Of a stretch of DNA of 64,000 bases, positions 44,101-52,126 are shown piece after piece. The DNA lies in contig CAYPKG010000001.1 of assembly GCA_964411275.1 (NCBI GenBank), positions 54,231 to 118,230 of the forward strand. The letters are read 5' to 3'. The DNA comes from CAYPKG01 sp964411275 (GTDB lineage Bacteria; Bacillota; Clostridia; Christensenellales; CAG-138). The position numbers and the translations under genes were made by a program. Every line of letters begins with the position of its first letter. Position 1 is the first letter of the stretch. The notes beneath the pieces were generated by a model, which did not search any database, had not been told where the DNA came from, and saw only the letters and a list, made by a program, of their open reading frames with translations.

Positions 44101-44129
44101 AAAAAAGCCACGACAGACGTGGCTTTTTT
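44101..44129. terminator. Perfect bidirectional terminator hairpin
   Basis: AAAAAAGCCACG-acaga-CGTGGCTTTTTT is a perfect 12-base stem ending in T and A runs on both strands. It closes the inverted-repeat cluster about 100 bases before the next gene. Confidence 0.8.
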
Positions 44130-44231
44130 AAAATAATATCTTATTTTTCTATGGTTATAATACCACAAAACGAGCAAAAAAACAAGACTGGTAATCTCAA
44201 GGCTTTGGGTGTATTAAGTATAGGAGGGGTG

Positions 44232-44726
44232 ATGTATTTGAGCTTTGAGCTTATCCCATTTGCATCCGGCCTGATACAAAAGCAGGCCGTGGCTGAACTG
44301 ATAAAATGTAACGAGGAAACGGAGCGGGTGGGTCTTGCGCTGACTCAGGCGCAGGCAATCGACCTGGTGGAAACCCGCGCTGCCTCTTTGCTAAATAACG
44401 GGCGTATTGAGTTTGGCGGTGGTGTGATCCATAAGATCGTCAGGGAATTTTGCTATTCACCCTATATTTACAAAGAGAACTATGTACAGACGATCCACGA
44501 GCTGATTGAAATTTTTTACTATTACAAAAATGAAACAATGGACCTCATCGCCGATGACGACTTGATACAGTTTATGAAATCAGCATTTGACGGTGTATGC
44601 CAAGGCTCTCTTGATCTATTGTCAAGCCGGGAGCTATACCAGTTGGCAAGAAACCTGCGGTTCGGCTATGCCGCGGATGCTTCAGAGGACGGCGTTTTAG
44701 AAAACGAGGGAGAAAACTATGAATAA
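44232..44726 (+). CDS. DUF6323-like protein of unknown function
   Basis: A 164-residue soluble, mostly helical protein. The ATG at 44232 follows a strong AGGAGGGG; an earlier in-frame ATG would read through the 44101-44129 hairpin. I believe it belongs to the DUF6323 family from memory; no function is known to me. The N-terminus reads LSFELIPFASGLIQKQAVAE and is followed by LTQAQAIDLVETRAASLLNNGRIEFGGGVIHKIV, then a Tyr-rich part (FCYSPYIYKENYVQTI...FYYYKN). No signal peptide, membrane helix or catalytic motif. It overlaps the next gene by eight bases, so they form a pair. The two are more AT-rich than their surroundings. A TATAAT at 44156-44161 may be their -10. Confidence 0.75.
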   Translation: MYLSFELIPFASGLIQKQAVAELIKCNEETERVGLALTQAQAIDLVETRAASLLNNGRIEFGGGVIHKIVREFCYSPYIYKENYVQTIHELIEIFYYYKNETMDLIADDDLIQFMKSAFDGVCQGSLDLLSSRELYQLARNLRFGYAADASEDGVLENEGENYE

Positions 44727-46095
44727 CGGCCTAGATAAGCAACGCCTGATTGACAGGGCGCGGCTGGATGAAGGGGACTATTTCCAGTCGCTGCTTGAGC
44801 ATGCCCATGACAAAGGGATGTTAAGCGGCAGCGACATTGAACGCATGCAGTACGAGTGCCTCAGCCTTCTGTCTGCTATTACCGATCGGTACAATTCAGG
44901 CTTTAGTAGCTCCATACGAATAGAAACGGCGCAAAGCATGATGGCTTCCATTCTCTTCACAATCGGTTTGTGGCTAAAGACATATCCAAACCCGGACGAC
45001 GGGGTGTATGCCCTGCAAAGCGCACCGATTGCCGAGCTATATCAAAAGGGCCGCAAGCGGATTAACATCATGCTTTCGGCCACAAAAACCATACATGGGA
45101 AACTGCTTCACCAGCTTGTGGATATTCCAAATATTTTTCATCGCGCAACCCTTGAAGACGGGATACCAGGTTTTTTTAAGCGGTATTATCCCGATTATGC
45201 GGCCCAGGAACACCATATCACCGCAGACTATCCCCTTTACAATTCCACGCCCAAAGTAACCGGGATTGAGTTTATCGCAGCCTATGTACAGGGCGCATAC
45301 TATGAAAATGAATTTCTACGCAATTTTTCCTTAGCCGACATTCATCACCTGTTATCAGGGTTTGCGGCAAATTATCAGAAGCTTTTAATAAACCTGTACG
45401 AGCCTGTATTGACTGCGGCGTTGGGTTGTGTTTTAGCTGGGACTGACCCGCGCCGGTTGGATGTATCCAAAGCAGGAGCGCGTTTTCTTTTAGAATGCTT
45501 TTCAGGACAATCAAAAGGCGAAATACCCGCGATACTAGGTAAAGCTTGTGATGAGCTCAGCTGCCGCTTTGAAATTAGGCAAGGCCTCAACGGGTATTTA
45601 CAAAACAGTTTGCCTCTAATAGCGGAAAAAATTCAAATTGCGGCCCAGGAGCATATGCTGGAGCATGTTTTCGTTACACCGGCTTTTGTGAAAAATGACC
45701 GTAAAATCTTTTTTTCCTATGGCGAAAAAATGGAAGATGAAGAGTGCCGCAAGGTGATAGGGGAAATTATGCAGTGCCGTTTTTCTCAGGATAAGATTGC
45801 GATGATCGAGGAGCATATCCACTCCCTTGCCGATTTGGAAGATGTTTTGCTGGACGCCGAATTAACCAAGAAAGAAGTGCAGGATGTTTTAGAGAGATTG
45901 GACCTGATGGAAATCGCCGCATTATCGAAGAAATATCATTTGACCAGGGACATTGATGAAGGCGTATTGCGGACATCGGAACTGTTGTTGCGTAAGTGCT
46001 TGCAACGGCATATCCTGGCGCTGCCATCTGCGCAACAGACGTTGATTGCACAGGCAAGCAACGCCATGCAAGACGAAGACGATGACGAAATATGA
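44719..46095 (+). CDS. DUF6179-like protein of unknown function
   Basis: A 458-residue soluble, helix-rich protein that follows the DUF6323-like gene with an eight-base overlap. It matches my memory of DUF6179, whose members sit beside DUF6323 genes in clostridial genomes. Recognisable stretches are CLSLLSAITDRYNSG, FIAAYVQGAYYENEFLRNFS, IHHLLSGF and LYEPVLTAALGCVLAGTDPRRL. No membrane helix, signal peptide, nucleotide-binding loop or obvious active-site motif is visible. A hairpin GAAACGG...CCGTTTC at 46111-46137 lies past its stop. It probably forms a complex with its partner. Function unknown. Confidence 0.78.
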   Translation: MNNGLDKQRLIDRARLDEGDYFQSLLEHAHDKGMLSGSDIERMQYECLSLLSAITDRYNSGFSSSIRIETAQSMMASILFTIGLWLKTYPNPDDGVYALQSAPIAELYQKGRKRINIMLSATKTIHGKLLHQLVDIPNIFHRATLEDGIPGFFKRYYPDYAAQEHHITADYPLYNSTPKVTGIEFIAAYVQGAYYENEFLRNFSLADIHHLLSGFAANYQKLLINLYEPVLTAALGCVLAGTDPRRLDVSKAGARFLLECFSGQSKGEIPAILGKACDELSCRFEIRQGLNGYLQNSLPLIAEKIQIAAQEHMLEHVFVTPAFVKNDRKIFFSYGEKMEDEECRKVIGEIMQCRFSQDKIAMIEEHIHSLADLEDVLLDAELTKKEVQDVLERLDLMEIAALSKKYHLTRDIDEGVLRTSELLLRKCLQRHILALPSAQQTLIAQASNAMQDEDDDEI

Positions 46096-46146
46096 TAAGG
46101 AAAAAGCAAGGAAACGGCTGCAAGGTTCTCCCGTTTCACGCAGGAT

Positions 46147-46157
46147 TATGGTATACT
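46147..46157 (+). promoter_or_regulatory. Extended -10 promoter before rdgB
   Basis: TATGG-TATACT is an extended -10 with TATACT at 46152-46157. No good -35 is visible. It lies about 29 bases before the rdgB ATG. Confidence 0.4.
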
Positions 46158-46185
46158 GCGATGAGGATATTGAAGGAGCGTAAAT

Positions 46186-46791
46186 ATGAGGCTGGTAATT
46201 GCATCCAACAATGCGCATAAGGTGCGGGAAATCAAGGAAATCCTGGGTGGATATTTTGATATCTACTCCCAGCGCGAGGCCGGGATCGATCTGGACGTGG
46301 TGGAGGACGGCGATACGTTTGAAATAAACGCTATGAAAAAGGCGGAGGAAACCCTCCAGGCTGCCGGGCCCGATTTTGACGCGGCGTTGGCCGATGACAG
46401 CGGGCTGATTGTGGACGCGCTCCATGGCGCGCCCGGCGTGTACAGCGCCCGGTACGCGGGGGAAGAGCACGATGACGAGGCAAATAACGATAAGCTGCTG
46501 CGGGATATGTTGGGGGTTCCGGACGAAAAGCGCATTTGCCGGTTCGCAAGTGCGATCGCGCTTGCCAGGCGGGGACGGGAAACGCTCTGCGTGACCGGCT
46601 ATTGCGAAGGGCGGTTATTGCATGCTGGGTCAGGGGAGAACGGGTTTGGCTATGATCCGCTGTTTTATTATGAGCCTATGAAAAAAAGCTTTGCCGAACT
46701 ATCTGCCGAGGAGAAAAACGGCATCAGCCATCGGCGGATGGCCCTTGTGAAGCTGCAAGAGGCGCTTCAAAAAGAGCGGACATGCGAATAG
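46186..46791 (+). CDS. rdgB: dITP/XTP pyrophosphatase RdgB (HAM1 family)
   Basis: The 201-residue house-cleaning enzyme hydrolyses dITP, ITP and XTP to the monophosphate, keeping deaminated purines out of DNA and RNA. The ATG is preceded by AAGGAG. The SNNAHKVREIKEIL opening, the metal motif DDSGLIVDALHGAPGVYSARYAG, GFGYDPLFYY and SHRRMAL are all in place. It overlaps yfcE by ten bases. Confidence 0.96.
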   Translation: MRLVIASNNAHKVREIKEILGGYFDIYSQREAGIDLDVVEDGDTFEINAMKKAEETLQAAGPDFDAALADDSGLIVDALHGAPGVYSARYAGEEHDDEANNDKLLRDMLGVPDEKRICRFASAIALARRGRETLCVTGYCEGRLLHAGSGENGFGYDPLFYYEPMKKSFAELSAEEKNGISHRRMALVKLQEALQKERTCE

Positions 46792-47258
46792 GCGTTATCA
46801 GCGACACCCATGGAAGCCTCGCCAGGTTCGAATTTGCGTTATCGCGTCTGGGGCCGGTAGAAGCCCTCGTGCATCTGGGAGACCTCGTTAGAGATGCGCT
46901 GGATATTCAGGCGAGAACAGGGCTTCCAGTCCATATGGTGCGCGGCAATTGCGACAGCGCTCCCGGCGTGCCGCTGGAAACCGTGATCGAGCCGTTGCCT
47001 GGAATACGGCTGCTTATAAGCCACGGGCATCAATATGGGGTGAAATACAGCCTGAACAGGCTTAGCTTCCGGGCGCAGGAGCTGGAGTGCCAGGCCGCGC
47101 TATTTGGGCATACCCACATGCCGCAGATGGAGCGGCAGGGGCGGGTTCTGCTGCTTAATCCGGGAAGCCTGTCGCTGCCCCGGGGCGGTCAAGCCGCGTC
47201 GCTTGCGTGCCTTGAGTTGGACGATCAGGGAATAAACGGGTGGATCATACCGCTGTAA
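46782..47258 (+). CDS. YfcE/MJ0936-family metallophosphoesterase
   Basis: The 158-residue phosphodiesterase has the full metal-binding set: GVISDTHGS, VHLGDLVRD, RGNCDSAPG, ISHGHQYGV, FGHTHMPQ and NPGSLSLPRGG. The YfcE-type family hydrolyses phosphodiesters; natural substrates are unclear. It overlaps rdgB by ten bases, a common pair in Bacillota, and ends 99 bases before the convergent tdk gene. Confidence 0.93.
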   Translation: MRIGVISDTHGSLARFEFALSRLGPVEALVHLGDLVRDALDIQARTGLPVHMVRGNCDSAPGVPLETVIEPLPGIRLLISHGHQYGVKYSLNRLSFRAQELECQAALFGHTHMPQMERQGRVLLLNPGSLSLPRGGQAASLACLELDDQGINGWIIPL

Positions 47259-47357
47259 ATTATGGATGAAATATATAGCCGGTGCGGGCCAAAGTGACGA
47301 TATGCCTGGGGTTGGAGGGATCGCTCCAGCTTTCAGCGTAGCCCATACCGCTATTTA

Positions 47358-47927
47358 TTATTTCTTTGGCCCGATATTCCCCTGAGTCCAGTGCTTTCTG
47401 CACAGGGCTACATACTTGTCATTTGCGCCAAGAACCACCTGCTCGCCCACCTTTGTGATGCCGCCCTTGCCGTCCAGCCGGGCGTTGCACAGGGCTTTTT
47501 TCCCGCACCAGCACACGGTTTTCACCTCTTCGATGGTATCCGCCCACGCCAAGAGCCACATGCTTCCCTCAAATAGATTTCCCTGAAAATCCGCGCGAAG
47601 GCCGTAGCAGATGACCGGTACATTCCAATCATCCACGATATGCACGAGAAGCTCAACCTCCCGTTTTGTTAAAAACTGCGCCTCGTCCACGATGATGCAG
47701 TCATAAGCGTGGTCCTTGATAAGAGCAAGGTCCATATCCGGGAACAGAGTGCATTCCTCTGAAATTCCGGAACGGGAGATCATGCGGTTTTTGCCGTCCC
47801 GGATATCGGTGGCGGGCTTTGTTAAAAGCGCGTTCTGCCCCCGCTCCTGATAATTATATTTGACCATGATGGCGTTGGCGGTTTTGCTCGAGCCCATTGC
47901 CCCATAGCGAAAATACAGTTTTGCCAT
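47358..47927 (-). CDS. tdk: Thymidine kinase (Tdk, type II)
   Basis: The 189-residue kinase phosphorylates thymidine in salvage. Its P loop FRYGAMGSSKTANAIM, the DIRDGKNRMISR segment, the IVDEAQFLTKREVELL Walker B with the catalytic Glu, and the ADFQGNLFEGSMWLLAWAD substrate loop fit the family. The zinc site at the C-terminus is CWC...CNAR...CRKHW, the E. coli/streptococcal form. It follows the nucleoside-type ABC permease gene after only five bases, so salvage uptake and kinase are probably in one operon. Confidence 0.95.
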   Translation of the reverse strand: MAKLYFRYGAMGSSKTANAIMVKYNYQERGQNALLTKPATDIRDGKNRMISRSGISEECTLFPDMDLALIKDHAYDCIIVDEAQFLTKREVELLVHIVDDWNVPVICYGLRADFQGNLFEGSMWLLAWADTIEEVKTVCWCGKKALCNARLDGKGGITKVGEQVVLGANDKYVALCRKHWTQGNIGPKK

Positions 47928-47932
47928 TTACG

Positions 47933-48892
47933 TTACCTGCTTCCTTTGTCATAGGGCTGTCCGCTTGCCCGGGGAGATTGAGAGGACTTTGAAGTAAATG
48001 CCAGCACGATCAAAGTGGCGATATACGGAATCATCTTGTATACCTCGCCTGGAATTTGTAGCGACACAAGAAAATCGATGCTGGTATAGGTAGCGGCGAT
48101 TGTTTTCATAAGGCCGAAGAACAGCGACGCGAACAGGATGCGCACGGGCTTCCATTGACCGAAAATCAGCACGGCGATTGCCAGAAACCCGTAACCTGAG
48201 ACGGTGGCGTTAAACTCCGTGGTGACCGGAATGATGAACACAAGGCCGCCAAGCCCTGCCAGCGCACCGGAAATCAGCACGCCAGCGTAGCGCATTTTAT
48301 ACACGTTAACGCCAACGGAGTCCGCGGCCTGGGGATGCTCGCCGCATGCGCGAAGGCGGAGGCCGAACTTGGTTTTGTACAGCACCACAGCCGCCACCAC
48401 CAGGATCGCAAAGCCAATGTATGTTGTGATGTACGCGTTTTGAAAGAACATGTCGCCGATGACCGGGATGTCCCCCAATACAGGCACCTTCGCCAGGCGG
48501 AAGGAGTTTGTAAACGCTACCTGCTGCACGCCGTTGGGCTGGAGCATGCGGGCGGTGTAGATGGCGAACGCCGGGGCGAACATGTTAAGCGCCGTGCCGC
48601 TGATTGTCTGATCCGCGCGCATGTTGATGGCAGCGTAGGCATGAAACAAGCTAAAGAGCATCCCCGAGATCATGGCGATCACAATGGCGATCAGCAACAG
48701 CCCCTGTCCGCTCATGGTGTCTTGGACAGTGTGGATAAAGAAGATACTGCAAAACGCGCCGAATATCATGATGCCGTCAAGGGCGATGTTGACAACGCCG
48801 CTTCGTTCGCTAAACATGCCACCCAGCGCAACGATCAACAGCGGGATGGAAAAAAACATGGCCTGTTGGAATATAAAATAGATTGTACTCAT
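47933..48892 (-). CDS. ABC importer permease, nucleoside/simple-sugar type (YufQ-like)
   Basis: The 319-residue permease has about eight to ten helices and the BPD_transp_2 family motifs GMFSERSGVVNIALDGIMIFGAF, GVNVYKMRYAGVLISGALAGLGG and GYGFLAIAVLIFGQW. Such permeases serve BMP-type nucleoside or purine importers (YufNOPQ-like in Bacillus). It starts within the stop codon of the other permease (ATGA) and precedes tdk by five bases. Confidence 0.92.
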   Translation of the reverse strand: MSTIYFIFQQAMFFSIPLLIVALGGMFSERSGVVNIALDGIMIFGAFCSIFFIHTVQDTMSGQGLLLIAIVIAMISGMLFSLFHAYAAINMRADQTISGTALNMFAPAFAIYTARMLQPNGVQQVAFTNSFRLAKVPVLGDIPVIGDMFFQNAYITTYIGFAILVVAAVVLYKTKFGLRLRACGEHPQAADSVGVNVYKMRYAGVLISGALAGLGGLVFIIPVTTEFNATVSGYGFLAIAVLIFGQWKPVRILFASLFFGLMKTIAATYTSIDFLVSLQIPGEVYKMIPYIATLIVLAFTSKSSQSPRASGQPYDKGSR

Positions 48893-50067
48893 GCTTCATT
48901 CTCCTTTCCGCTTTCTATGGCGTCAATGTCGGGGGGCGTATCCGGAACGGCAGCAGGTTCCTTCTTTTTCCCGCCAAACAGCCGCGTCACAAACTGCCGG
49001 AACGCCAGCGACAGCGCGCTGAAGTAGATGATCACGCCGATGATGATGCTGATGGCCTGGGGAACGTAACCAAGGCTCTGTAGATAAAATCCGCCCTGGG
49101 TGATATAGGAGATAAACAATCCCGAAAATACGATGCCGATGGGGTTGGAAAGCCCCAGAAGCGCGATTGGGATGCCGTTAAAGCCTTCCGCAGCCAGTTC
49201 GTCCACGGGCTTTAGATGTTTGCCCCCCGCAGTCGCAAGATAAATCATCGCGCCGCCAAGGGCCGCCAGCGCCCCGGCGATGACCATGGAGAGGATGATG
49301 CTGCGCTTTTCGTTGATGCCCGCGTACCGGCTTGCGTGCCGGTTGTGGCCGCAAGCCTTGAGCTCGTAGCCGAATGTGGTTTTGTTGAGTATAAAATACA
49401 TGAGAACCGCCATGGCGATGGCGATAAAGATACCGATGTTCACGCTGGAGGGATCGGTAAGATTTCCCTTCTGATTATAGAATATATTGTCAAGCCCAGC
49501 CGTAGGCAGCACCGCAGAGGAAGCGACGTTGACGTTTTGGGCCTTAGTGGAGTCGTATATTCCTGGGCGCATCACCAGGTAGTTGACAAGATACATGCCG
49601 ATATAGTTCATCATGATACAGGAAATCACTTCATTGACATTGAGCAGCGCCTTAAACAGCCCCGGGATCAGCGCCCACACCGCACCCGCCGCCATCGCGC
49701 AAAGCAGCGCCACGATCCAATGGGACGCACCTGGGAGGAACGTCCATTTGATGCCGATGTAGACGGCCACGAACGCGCCGATTGTGAACTGTCCGGAAGC
49801 GCCGATGTTAAACAGCCCCGTCTTAAACGCGAACCCCACAGAAAGACCTGTCATAATGATAGGGGTAGCGAAGTACAGCACCTGGCCTACGCCCTTTGCC
49901 TGTCCGCCAAAGCCGCCCTCCAATATCACAAAAAGACCTTTCGTGGCGTTTGCGGGGTTGGTGATAAGCAGCACCACATACCCGAACAACAGCCCGATCA
50001 GGATGGCAATGATGGATGCGGTGGCGTTGACAAACCCCTTGCTTTCAATCAACCGTGTTTTACGCAT
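48889..50067 (-). CDS. ABC importer permease, nucleoside/simple-sugar type (YufP-like)
   Basis: The 392-residue membrane permease starts at ATG 50067 behind AGGAG; a GTG at 50076 is too close to the ribosome binding site. It has ten or so helices and the family motifs GLFNIGASGQFTIGAFVAVYIGIKW, KALLNVNEVISCIMMNYIG, GHNRHASRYAGINEKRSIILSM and AAEGFNGIPIALLGLSNPIG. A cytoplasmic tail (KKKEPAAVPDTPPDIDAIESG) follows the last helix. It overlaps the ATPase gene by eight bases. Confidence 0.92.
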   Translation of the reverse strand: MRKTRLIESKGFVNATASIIAILIGLLFGYVVLLITNPANATKGLFVILEGGFGGQAKGVGQVLYFATPIIMTGLSVGFAFKTGLFNIGASGQFTIGAFVAVYIGIKWTFLPGASHWIVALLCAMAAGAVWALIPGLFKALLNVNEVISCIMMNYIGMYLVNYLVMRPGIYDSTKAQNVNVASSAVLPTAGLDNIFYNQKGNLTDPSSVNIGIFIAIAMAVLMYFILNKTTFGYELKACGHNRHASRYAGINEKRSIILSMVIAGALAALGGAMIYLATAGGKHLKPVDELAAEGFNGIPIALLGLSNPIGIVFSGLFISYITQGGFYLQSLGYVPQAISIIIGVIIYFSALSLAFRQFVTRLFGGKKKEPAAVPDTPPDIDAIESGKENEA

Positions 50068-51598
50068 GCGCCACACTCCTTTTGGAGCCCGCCATGTAAA
50101 GGCCCAGCTCCTGTATGGTGATTTCTTCAGGCGGCAGGTCGGCCACCAGCTCGCCCTCGAAGATGACCATGATCCGGTCAGAAACGTTCATGACCTCGTC
50201 CAGCTCCAGGGAGATCAAAAGCACGGCCCGCCCTTCGTCGCGCTGGGCCACAAGCTGCTTGTGGATGTACTCAATCGCGCCTACGTCCAGACCCCGTGTG
50301 GGCTGGACGGCGATTAAAAGCTCCGGATCCACGTCGATCTCCCGGGCGACGATGGCCTTTTGCTGATTGCCGCCGGACATGCTGCGCGCCGGGGTTTCCG
50401 CGCCCTGGCCGGAGCGGATGTCAAACCGCTCTATGAGACCTTCGGCATATTTTCTTCGCGCTGGAAACTGGATGACGCCGTGACGCTGCAGCGGCTCTGA
50501 ATAATATTTTTTCAGCGCCAGATTTTCTTCCATGGAAAATTCCAGCACCAATCCATCCCGGTGCCTGTCTTCGGGAATGTGCGCAAGCCCTTCTTTGTTT
50601 CTGTCCCGCACGTTCATGCGGGTGATGTCCTTGCCGTTTAGAGCGATGGTCCCCGCCTCGATAGGCATCAGGCCGGTGAGCGCGTATACAAGCTCGCTTT
50701 GCCCGTTGCCATCGATGCCTGCGATACAGGCAATCTCTCCCTTTCTCACGCAGAAGGACACATTCTTCACCGCGAGCTTATCCCCGTGCTCCGCCACCCG
50801 GCTTCTGACGCTGAGGCCGGAAACCGTAAAGCAGGCATCGCCGGGGTGGGCGGGGGACTTGTCCACGATAAAGTTTACCTTACGGCCTACCATCATCTCG
50901 CTCATTTGCTCTTTGGAGGTTGCGGCAACATCCACAGTTCCGATGCACTTGCCCTTTCGAAGGACGGTGCACCGGTCGGCCACGGCCTTAATTTCGTTTA
51001 ATTTATGGGTGATAAACAGGATAGACTTGCCCTCTTTGGCAAGATCACGCATGATTTGCATCAGTTCTTCAATTTCCTGGGGGGTCAGGACGGCGGTGGG
51101 CTCGTCAAATATCAGTATTTCGTTGTCCCGGTACAGCATTTTCAATATTTCAACCCGCTGCTGCATGCCCACGGTGATGTCTTCAATGAGCGCGTCCGGA
51201 TCGACCTTCAGGCCGTATTGCTCGGACAGAGTCAATACCCGCTTTCTGGCGTCGTCCATTTTAAGAAATCCGCGCTTGGTGGACTCGACCCCTAAAATGA
51301 TGTTTTGCAACACGCTAAAATTGTGCACGAGCTTGAAATGCTGGTGCACCATGCCGATGCCAAGGGCATTGGCGTCGTTGGGGTCGTGGATTTTGACTTC
51401 GCGGCCTTCCTTTTTAATGACGCCCTTCTCCGGGTGATACAGCCCGAACAGCACGCTCATCAGCGTTGATTTACCAGCGCCGTTTTCACCCAGCAGCGCA
51501 TGGATTTCGCCCTTCTTCAATTGTAGCGTAATGTCGTCGTTGGCGATGATGCCAGGAAATTCTTTCGTGATGTGCAGCATCTCGATTTCATAGCCCAT
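50060..51598 (-). CDS. ABC importer ATPase, duplicated (YufO/RbsA-type)
   Basis: The 512-residue protein has two ATPase halves. The first has Walker A GENGAGKST, the signature stretch VGMQQRVEIL and Walker B LIFDEPTAVLTPQE. The second has a degenerate Walker A GIDGNGQSE, a clear signature SGGNQQKAIVARE and LLIAVQPTRGLDVG. A degenerate second P loop is normal for this class, which serves nucleosides, ribose and purines. It is the first gene of a cluster with two permeases and tdk. The BMP/binding lipoprotein that usually comes first is absent here; the gene before it is DUF5665. Confidence 0.93.
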   Translation of the reverse strand: MGYEIEMLHITKEFPGIIANDDITLQLKKGEIHALLGENGAGKSTLMSVLFGLYHPEKGVIKKEGREVKIHDPNDANALGIGMVHQHFKLVHNFSVLQNIILGVESTKRGFLKMDDARKRVLTLSEQYGLKVDPDALIEDITVGMQQRVEILKMLYRDNEILIFDEPTAVLTPQEIEELMQIMRDLAKEGKSILFITHKLNEIKAVADRCTVLRKGKCIGTVDVAATSKEQMSEMMVGRKVNFIVDKSPAHPGDACFTVSGLSVRSRVAEHGDKLAVKNVSFCVRKGEIACIAGIDGNGQSELVYALTGLMPIEAGTIALNGKDITRMNVRDRNKEGLAHIPEDRHRDGLVLEFSMEENLALKKYYSEPLQRHGVIQFPARRKYAEGLIERFDIRSGQGAETPARSMSGGNQQKAIVAREIDVDPELLIAVQPTRGLDVGAIEYIHKQLVAQRDEGRAVLLISLELDEVMNVSDRIMVIFEGELVADLPPEEITIQELGLYMAGSKRSVAHA

Positions 51599-51695
51599 AT
51601 GTACCGCTCCTTCTCCCGGCAGATTATTGCCGAGGATTTTAAGTAGGAAAAACCGCGACCGGCGGTCGACGCGGCTGACCTGTCATATGTATATT

Positions 51696-51724
51696 ATTGT
51701 AACGGATACTGCGCGGATTTTCAA
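51696..51724 (-). promoter_or_regulatory. Promoter of the ABC importer-tdk operon
   Basis: On the minus strand, TTGAAA and TACAAT are 17 bases apart. The -35 overlaps the last codons of the DUF5665 gene. The leader to the ATPase start is about 90 bases. Confidence 0.65.
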
Positions 51725-52050
51725 ACCCGACTTTCAACGATGCGCACGATTTCTGAGATAAAGTCTCCAATCAAAGGCAGGCTGGACATTGCCACCTCCT
51801 TTAATACATACCATAACACCGCGCCAAGTATGGAAAAGCCGATGGCAGAGCCAAGGCCGCGCAAAAGTCCATACAAAAATGCGTTTAAAAACATACGTTT
51901 GCGGTCCTGGATATATTCAATATAGTCCTTGAAGCGGGAGCGTTCCATGTTAAATAATATTTTGTCGAGCTTGCGCTCCAACAAGGAAAGTCGCTCTTTT
52001 TCATATTTTCGAAACATATGATTAGCATAACCCGAAGAAAGTGAAATCAT
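51721..52050 (-). CDS. DUF5665-like small membrane protein
   Basis: A 109-residue protein with an N-terminal amphipathic helix (KYEKERLSLLERKLDKILFNMERSRFKD), a DUF5665-type YIEYIQDRKRMFLNAFLYGLLRGLGSAIGFSILG region containing one or two membrane helices, and a short tail. Neither the ATG at 52050 nor the one at 52017 has a clear ribosome binding site, so the start is open. Family members are small envelope proteins without assigned function. It is divergent from the Tim44-like gene. Confidence 0.7.
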   Translation of the reverse strand: MISLSSGYANHMFRKYEKERLSLLERKLDKILFNMERSRFKDYIEYIQDRKRMFLNAFLYGLLRGLGSAIGFSILGAVLWYVLKEVAMSSLPLIGDFISEIVRIVESRV

Positions 52051-52061
52051 GAAAGCCGGTA

Positions 52062-52091
52062 TTTACAAAGGGCTATGATTTAGGGTATTAT
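52062..52091 (+). promoter_or_regulatory. Promoter of the Tim44-like/SPFH pair
   Basis: TTTACA and TATTAT are 18 bases apart. The start of the Tim44-like gene lies 36 bases downstream. Confidence 0.5.
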
Positions 52092-52126
52092 TATAGCGTA
52101 TATTTAAGAAGAAAATGAGGTATTGT

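Noticed and set aside
44061..44231. Upstream extension of the DUF6323-like gene
   Set aside because: It would read through the perfect hairpin at 44101-44129 and has no ribosome binding site at its start.
47997..50121. Long plus-strand open frames opposite the ABC permease and ATPase genes
   Set aside because: They are shadows of well-conserved membrane and ATPase genes on the minus strand and contain no known domain.
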